DNA of 64,000 bases from RUG563 sp045589355. GTDB lineage: Bacteria > Bacillota > Clostridia > Christensenellales > Aristaeellaceae. The notes under the pieces were generated by a model. It searched no databases. It was not told the origin of the DNA and saw only the letters and a program-made list of their open reading frames with translations. Positions 60,131 through 64,000 of the stretch are shown here, piece by piece; the first letter of the stretch is position 1; the number at the start of each line of letters is the position of its first letter. The translations under genes and the position numbers were made by a program. Location of the stretch: contig JAZNOW010000069.1 of assembly GCA_045589355.1 (NCBI GenBank), positions 232,739-296,738 of the forward strand, read 5' to 3'.

Positions 60131-60595
60131 ATGTACACCAAACAGGATTTTGATGATCTCACCGCCCAGCTGAAAAAGCGGCGCTTGATCCTTTCCCTTC
60201 CCTGCATTTTGCTGCTGGGGCTGATTGTGTATTCCCTGATCATCCGGCTGATGTGGCTCACCATCGCCCTTTCCATCCTTCTTGGCATCCTACTGATCTT
60301 TGGCATCACCATGTTCATCTCTCCCGTCAGCGTATACCGCCGCCATGTGGACCATGCCCTTTACGGCCGTGTGCGCAAAACGGAGGGCTGCCTGAAGGAA
60401 ATGGAAGAAACCCCTGTCTGGCGGGATGGGCTGATGCTGCTTCCCCTGATCATCAACATCAACGACATGAAAAACGAAGAGGACGACCGGCTTTTCTACT
60501 ACGACGGCCGCCGTCCCCTCCCCGGCTGGGACGTGGGCCAGCGCCTTCTGCTCACCTCCTACGACAAGCTCATCACCAACTGGGAAACCAAATAA
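60131..60595 (+). CDS. Two-TM protein of unknown function
   Basis: A 154-residue protein with two TM helices (LILSLPCILLLGLIVYSLII and LTIALSILLGILLIFGITMF) followed by a soluble C-terminal domain (ALYGRVRKTEGCLKEMEETP ... WDVGQRLLLTSYDKLITNWE). A TATAAT box lies near 60084. Family not recognised. Confidence 0.75.
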   Translation: MYTKQDFDDLTAQLKKRRLILSLPCILLLGLIVYSLIIRLMWLTIALSILLGILLIFGITMFISPVSVYRRHVDHALYGRVRKTEGCLKEMEETPVWRDGLMLLPLIININDMKNEEDDRLFYYDGRRPLPGWDVGQRLLLTSYDKLITNWETK

Positions 60596-60605
60596 ACTTC
60601 ATTGC

Positions 60606-60630
60606 GTCCGGCTCTGCCGGGCGTTTTTTT
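60606..60630 (+). terminator. Weak terminator
   Basis: CCGGC and GCCGG pair around TCT, then T7. Confidence 0.5.
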
Positions 60631-60778
60631 ATGCTGCAAACACCTTCGTTCTGGCCAAATTGCGGCCATTTGTTCCATGCCGCTTGTATTTATGCATAAT
60701 TTTGTGAATAATTCTGTATATTTTCCGTTTCAATCCTTTTATCATTTGAATTTTTTGCATATTTATTCAATTTTCCTA

Positions 60779-60807
60779 TTGACATTCCCGAAAAAGAATG
60801 GTATACT
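60779..60807 (+). promoter_or_regulatory. Strong promoter of the ABC transporter operon
   Basis: Perfect TTGACA, 17 bases, TATACT. Confidence 0.75.
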
Positions 60808-60853
60808 GTGCCCGTTCCATTGGAAATGACATTATTAATTGGAGGTAAAACCC

Positions 60854-61621
60854 ATGAAAAAGTATTCCAAACTGATCGCTCTTATGCTGATCGCCGTTCT
60901 GGCCCTGGCTCTGGCCGGCTGCGCCGGCAAGCCCGCTGAAGATAAGGCGGAAGAAAAGGTCATCATCACCGTGGCCACCAACCCCGAATATCCCCCCTTC
61001 GAATATGTTGAAGGCGAAAAGACCGTGGGTTACGATATCGACCTGTGGGACGCCATCGCCAAGAAAGCTGGCATCGAATACAAGATCGAAGCCATGGACT
61101 TTGACGCTGTGATCAGCGCCGTGGCCGCCAACCCCAACACCATCGGCCTGTCCGGTATCTCCATCACCGACGAACGCAAGCTGACTGTTGACTTCTCCAA
61201 CGGCTACATCAACGCCGGCCTGGTGGTCATCGTGAAGGCGGACGCTCCCTATGCCACCACCGATGAACTGGTGGGCAAGAAGATCGGCGTGCAGCTGGGC
61301 ACCACCAGCGACTTTGCTGCCGAAGAAATCACCGGCAAGGAAAACGTTGCCCAGTACAAGACCTTCCTCAACGCCATCATGGACCTGCAGGGCAACAAGA
61401 TTGACGCCGTTATCATCGACAAGCCCGTCGGCCAGGCTATGCTGGCTTCCCTCAAGGACGACAACCTGGTGATGGTGGACATGGGCCTGCAGGCTGACTG
61501 GTACGGCATCGAAGTGAACAAGCAGAACCCCGAACTGCTCAAGAAGATCAACGACGCCCTGGTTGAACTGGAAAACGAAGGCTTCATGGATGAACTGGCT
61601 GTGAAGTACTTCGGTGCCTGA
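60854..61621 (+). CDS. Amino-acid ABC transporter substrate-binding lipoprotein
   Basis: A 255-residue family 3 solute-binding protein with lipobox LALAGC-AGK (Cys near 22). ATNPEYPPFEYVEGEKTVGY and GYDIDLWDAIAKKAG are the standard entry, and GKKIGVQLGTTSDFAAEEIT marks the second lobe. ATG 60854 follows GGAGGTAAA. It binds a polar amino acid outside the membrane. Next genes encode permease and ATPase. Confidence 0.95.
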   Translation: MKKYSKLIALMLIAVLALALAGCAGKPAEDKAEEKVIITVATNPEYPPFEYVEGEKTVGYDIDLWDAIAKKAGIEYKIEAMDFDAVISAVAANPNTIGLSGISITDERKLTVDFSNGYINAGLVVIVKADAPYATTDELVGKKIGVQLGTTSDFAAEEITGKENVAQYKTFLNAIMDLQGNKIDAVIIDKPVGQAMLASLKDDNLVMVDMGLQADWYGIEVNKQNPELLKKINDALVELENEGFMDELAVKYFGA

Positions 61622-61660
61622 GAAGCCGCGGAATAAACAGCGTCCCGTAGCAAATATGCT

Positions 61661-61690
61661 GCCGTAGAGAGCCAATCCCTCTCTACGGCA
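61661..61690 (+). other. Intercistronic stem-loop
   Basis: GCCGTAGAGAG and CTCTCTACGGC pair around CCAATCC, without a T-run. It lies between the binding-protein and permease genes and may stabilise or partly end the upstream message. Confidence 0.6.
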
Positions 61691-61729
61691 TTTGTACGAT
61701 TATACGACACACATCTGGAGGGAAACGCA

Positions 61730-62548
61730 TTGAGCGCCGTAACCGAAAGCATCTCCATTTTTGAACAGTGGTGGCTGCAGATTGAGCCCGCCGTGCAGGC
61801 CAACAGCCTCAATTTCTGGCAGTTCCTGTATAAGGAAATCTACCTCAACGTCATCAAGGACGACCGTTGGATGCAATATTTCAAGGGTCTTGGCGTTACG
61901 CTGGAAGTATCTTTCTGCGCCATCGCGGTCGGTTTGGTGCTGGGCACTCTGCTTGCCATTTTGCGCCTGCCTCAGGTGCAGAACATGACCGCAAAGGGCA
62001 AGGGCTTTTTGCCCAGCCTGGGCGTGTGGGCAGTGAGCAGCCTGTCCAAGCTGGCCGGCCTGTACATCAACATCATGCGCGGCACCCCCCTGCTTTTGCA
62101 GGTGCTGATCATCAACTTCGGCATTTTCGGCTCCATCAGCATTGATAAGGTCATCGTGGGCGTCATCGCCTGCGGCCTCAACAGCGCAGCGTATGTGGCG
62201 GAAATTGTGCGCGGCGGCATCATGAGCGTGGAAAAGGGCCAGACGGAAGCGGGCCGCTCCCTGGGCCTGTCCGGTGTGCGCACCATGCTCTACATCATCC
62301 TGCCCCAGGCGGCCAAATCCGCCCTGCCTTCCATGTGCAACGAGTTCATTTCCCTGATCAAGGAAACGTCCATCCTTTCCTACATCGCCCTCACCGAACT
62401 GACCAAGGCCGGCGACTATATCCGTTCCCGTACGTTCTCTGCCTTTACCCCCTATATCGTGTCCGGTCTTTTGTACCTGCTGGTGGTGCTGACGCTCACC
62501 TGGCTCATCGGCAAGCTGGAAAGGAGGCTGCGCAACAGTGACCACTGA
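61730..62548 (+). CDS. Amino-acid ABC transporter permease
   Basis: A 272-residue HisM/GlnP-type permease with about five TM helices and the EAA-loop sequence (GGIMSVEKGQTEAGRSLGLS, then ILPQAAKSALPSMCNEFI). TTG at 61730 with TGGAGGG upstream is the start. Its stop overlaps the ATPase gene start. Confidence 0.95.
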   Translation: MSAVTESISIFEQWWLQIEPAVQANSLNFWQFLYKEIYLNVIKDDRWMQYFKGLGVTLEVSFCAIAVGLVLGTLLAILRLPQVQNMTAKGKGFLPSLGVWAVSSLSKLAGLYINIMRGTPLLLQVLIINFGIFGSISIDKVIVGVIACGLNSAAYVAEIVRGGIMSVEKGQTEAGRSLGLSGVRTMLYIILPQAAKSALPSMCNEFISLIKETSILSYIALTELTKAGDYIRSRTFSAFTPYIVSGLLYLLVVLTLTWLIGKLERRLRNSDH

Positions 62549-63284
62549 TAACATCATCATTTCCGTCAAAGGCCTGGAAAAGCATTTTGACGAGGGCAAA
62601 CTGAAGGCCCTGCAGGGCGTGGACGCCGAAATCAAGCGGGGCGAAGTGGTGGTGGTCATCGGGCCCTCCGGCTCCGGCAAATCCACCTTCCTCCGCTGCC
62701 TGAACCTGCTGGAAACCCCCACCAAAGGCACCGTCACCGTGGAAGGGGTCAACATCACCGACCCCAAGGTGAACATCAACAAGCACCGGGAAAAGATGGG
62801 CATGGTGTTCCAGCACTTTAACCTCTTCCCCCACATGACCATCCTGCGGAACATGACCCTGGCTCCCATGAAGCTTTTGAAAAAAAGTAAGTATGACGCC
62901 GAAGAAAAAGCCATGGGCCTGCTCAAGCGCGTGGGCCTTGCCGACCGCGCCAACGCCTACCCCAGCCAGCTTTCCGGCGGCCAGAAGCAGCGCATCGCCA
63001 TCGTGCGTGCCCTTTGCATGGAACCTCAGGTGATGCTCTTTGACGAACCCACTTCCGCCCTGGATCCCGAAATGGTGGGCGAAGTGCTGGACGTTATGAA
63101 GCAGCTGGCCATGGAAGGCATGACCATGGTGGTGGTCACCCATGAAATGGGCTTTGCCCGTGAAGTAGCCGACCGGGTGATCTTCATGGATGAAGGCAAA
63201 ATCGTGGAAGAGGGCACCCCCGAACAGATCTTCTCCAATCCTCAGCAGCAGCGTACCAGGGACTTCCTGAACAAAGTGCTGTAA
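62538..63284 (+). CDS. Amino-acid ABC transporter ATP-binding protein
   Basis: A 248-residue GlnQ/HisP-like ATPase: Walker A GPSGSGKST, signature LSGGQKQR, Walker B VMLFDEPTSALD and the H-loop in VVVTHEMGF. GTG at 62538 lies in the permease end, giving an 11-base overlap. It powers uptake by the permease. Terminator follows at 63303. Confidence 0.96.
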   Translation: MTTDNIIISVKGLEKHFDEGKLKALQGVDAEIKRGEVVVVIGPSGSGKSTFLRCLNLLETPTKGTVTVEGVNITDPKVNINKHREKMGMVFQHFNLFPHMTILRNMTLAPMKLLKKSKYDAEEKAMGLLKRVGLADRANAYPSQLSGGQKQRIAIVRALCMEPQVMLFDEPTSALDPEMVGEVLDVMKQLAMEGMTMVVVTHEMGFAREVADRVIFMDEGKIVEEGTPEQIFSNPQQQRTRDFLNKVL

Positions 63285-63302
63285 TTTCCTATAAAATCCA
63301 TT

Positions 63303-63339
63303 CCGTCTGGGCAAGCTATGTTTGCGCAGACGGTTTTTT
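63303..63339 (+). terminator. Rho-independent terminator
   Basis: CCGTCTG and CAGACGG pair with T6. Confidence 0.8.
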
Positions 63340-63374
63340 GTTTCGAATGTTTTACAACTATATGTCGTTTTATG

Positions 63375-63403
63375 TTGCAATTTCATCGCATATTTGGTAT
63401 ACT
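63375..63403 (+). promoter_or_regulatory. Promoter of the MoxR gene
   Basis: TTGCAA, 17 bases, TATACT. Confidence 0.6.
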
Positions 63404-63460
63404 GACCAGAGAAAGTTCAGTTTTTACCGCCGTTTTTCCGGCAGGAAGGAGCGTTTTGAT

Positions 63461-63961
63461 ATGCAGCAAATCAACCCCATGGCCCGTCCTTTGGTTCAGG
63501 CCCTGCAGCAGAACATTGCCAAAGCTGTGGTGGGCAAAGACGAGGCCATTGAACTGATGCTGATCGCCCTCATCTGCAAAGGCCATGTACTGATTGAAGA
63601 CGTGCCCGGCGTAGGCAAAACCACCATGGCATCCGCCCTGGCCAAATCCCTGCAATGCACTTTCAAGCGCATTCAGTTTACCCCGGATGTTACTCCTTCC
63701 GACGTAACCGGCTTCACTATGGTGAGCCTGAAAACAGGAGAAATGGAATTCAAGCCCGGGGCTGTGATGAGCCAGATCGTGCTGGCGGATGAAATCAACC
63801 GCACTTCTCCCAAAACCCAGTCCGCACTGCTGGAAGTGATGGAAGAGGGACAGGTGACCATCGACGGCATCACCCATCCCATGCCCCGTCCCTTCATGGT
63901 GCTGGCCACCCAGAACCCGGTGGATTTTGTGGGCACCTATCCCCTGCCCGAAGCCCAGATG
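63461..63961 (+). CDS. MoxR family AAA+ ATPase (3' partial)
   Basis: The first ~167 residues of a MoxR ATPase: MQQINPMARPLVQALQQNIA, Walker A DVPGVGKTT, Walker B LADEINRTSPKTQSALLEVM, sensor ATQNPV. AGGAAGGAG precedes the ATG. The family usually remodels or inserts metal or cofactor into partner proteins, with a DUF58/VWA gene downstream. Homology ends abruptly at PEAQM, after which adapter-like sequence begins, so the true end is outside. Confidence 0.9.
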
Positions 63962-63994
63962 AAGTCGGGAGGCCAAGCGGTCTTAGGAAGACAA
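63962..63994 (+). other. MGI/BGI sequencing adapter at the contig end
   Basis: AAGTCGGGAGGCCAAGCGGT and the following TCTTAGGAAGACAA match the MGI/BGISEQ read adapter apart from one extra G. It interrupts the MoxR reading frame at a conserved position. It is not biological sequence. Confidence 0.85.
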
Positions 63995-64000
63995 GGATTT

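Noticed and set aside
1..64000. tRNA or rRNA genes
   Set aside because: No cloverleaf with a GTTCGAAT-type T-loop or rRNA-like stretch was found.
63962..64000. Novel C-terminal end of the MoxR protein
   Set aside because: The bases match a sequencing adapter, so the altered protein end is artificial.

Overview
The window looks like one end of a metagenomic contig from an uncultured, spore-forming gut Clostridia bacterium. The evidence is spoIVA, an L27 precursor paired with Prp protease, an Asp23 plus DAK2 (FakA-like) pair, efp next to an M24 peptidase, a reverse rubrerythrin, consensus TTGACA/TATAAT promoters with AGGAGG ribosome sites, a GC-rich coding bias, and host-associated enzymes (GH95 alpha-L-fucosidase, bile salt hydrolase family). 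No tRNA, rRNA, CRISPR array, transposase or integrase was seen. The last ~40 bases carry an MGI/BGI sequencing-adapter sequence, so the right edge is an assembly end.

Layout. 1-8.1 kb: lipid kinase, GH95 fucosidase, a 27-aa peptide, Gfo/Idh oxidoreductase, two tandem VanW proteins, MATE pump. 8.1-14.4 kb: GNAT, an unusual XRE regulator with a glycine-pentad tail, secreted proteins, high-molecular-weight rubredoxin, nitroreductase, small proteins. 14.5-18.0 kb: the most unusual region, a chain of small foreign-looking genes each ending at a copy of the 3' end of the rubrerythrin gene. 18-29 kb: P-loop protein, glycosyltransferase, DUF2130 protein, VOC and TolB-like proteins, a candidate structured RNA, CapA-like protein, EamA transporter, GNAT, ECF sigma/anti-sigma pair, lipoprotein. 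29-33.5 kb: FHA - FtsW/RodA - PBP - acyltransferase operon. 33.7-39.4 kb: YchF, a two-TM protein, Myb-like regulator, orphan winged helix, M24 peptidase, EF-P, CD1247-type zinc protein, then a decayed gene tail. 39.4-43.3 kb: AT-rich orphan, two Nudix, L,D-transpeptidase, DUF554, tandem-GNAT protein. 43.3-46 kb: rplU-prp-rpmA and divergent glnA. 46.5-51.1 kb: CotH - DUF4956 - VTC operon. 51.3-57 kb: HPF, DAK2 protein, Asp23, mannitol-dehydrogenase-family enzyme, bile salt hydrolase family. 57-64 kb: 74-bp tandem repeats, P-loop ATPase, spoIVA, a two-TM protein, a polar amino-acid ABC transporter, and a truncated MoxR ATPase.

Two repeat systems stand out. First, four clear and one degenerate copy of the rubrerythrin 3' tail (R0-R4) punctuate 14.57-17.46 kb; each tail begins just after the stop codon of a different gene, and most are followed by their own terminator, as if genes had repeatedly been inserted at the end of the rubrerythrin gene. 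Second, a family of intergenic elements (a GGGGCATTGCCCC-type hairpin followed by ACCC-N4-GCGGA) sits sense-oriented just downstream of stop codons at several loci, with compensatory changes in the hairpin, and is amplified as a 74-bp tandem array after the bile salt hydrolase gene.

All function calls come from reading the sequence; no database search was run.
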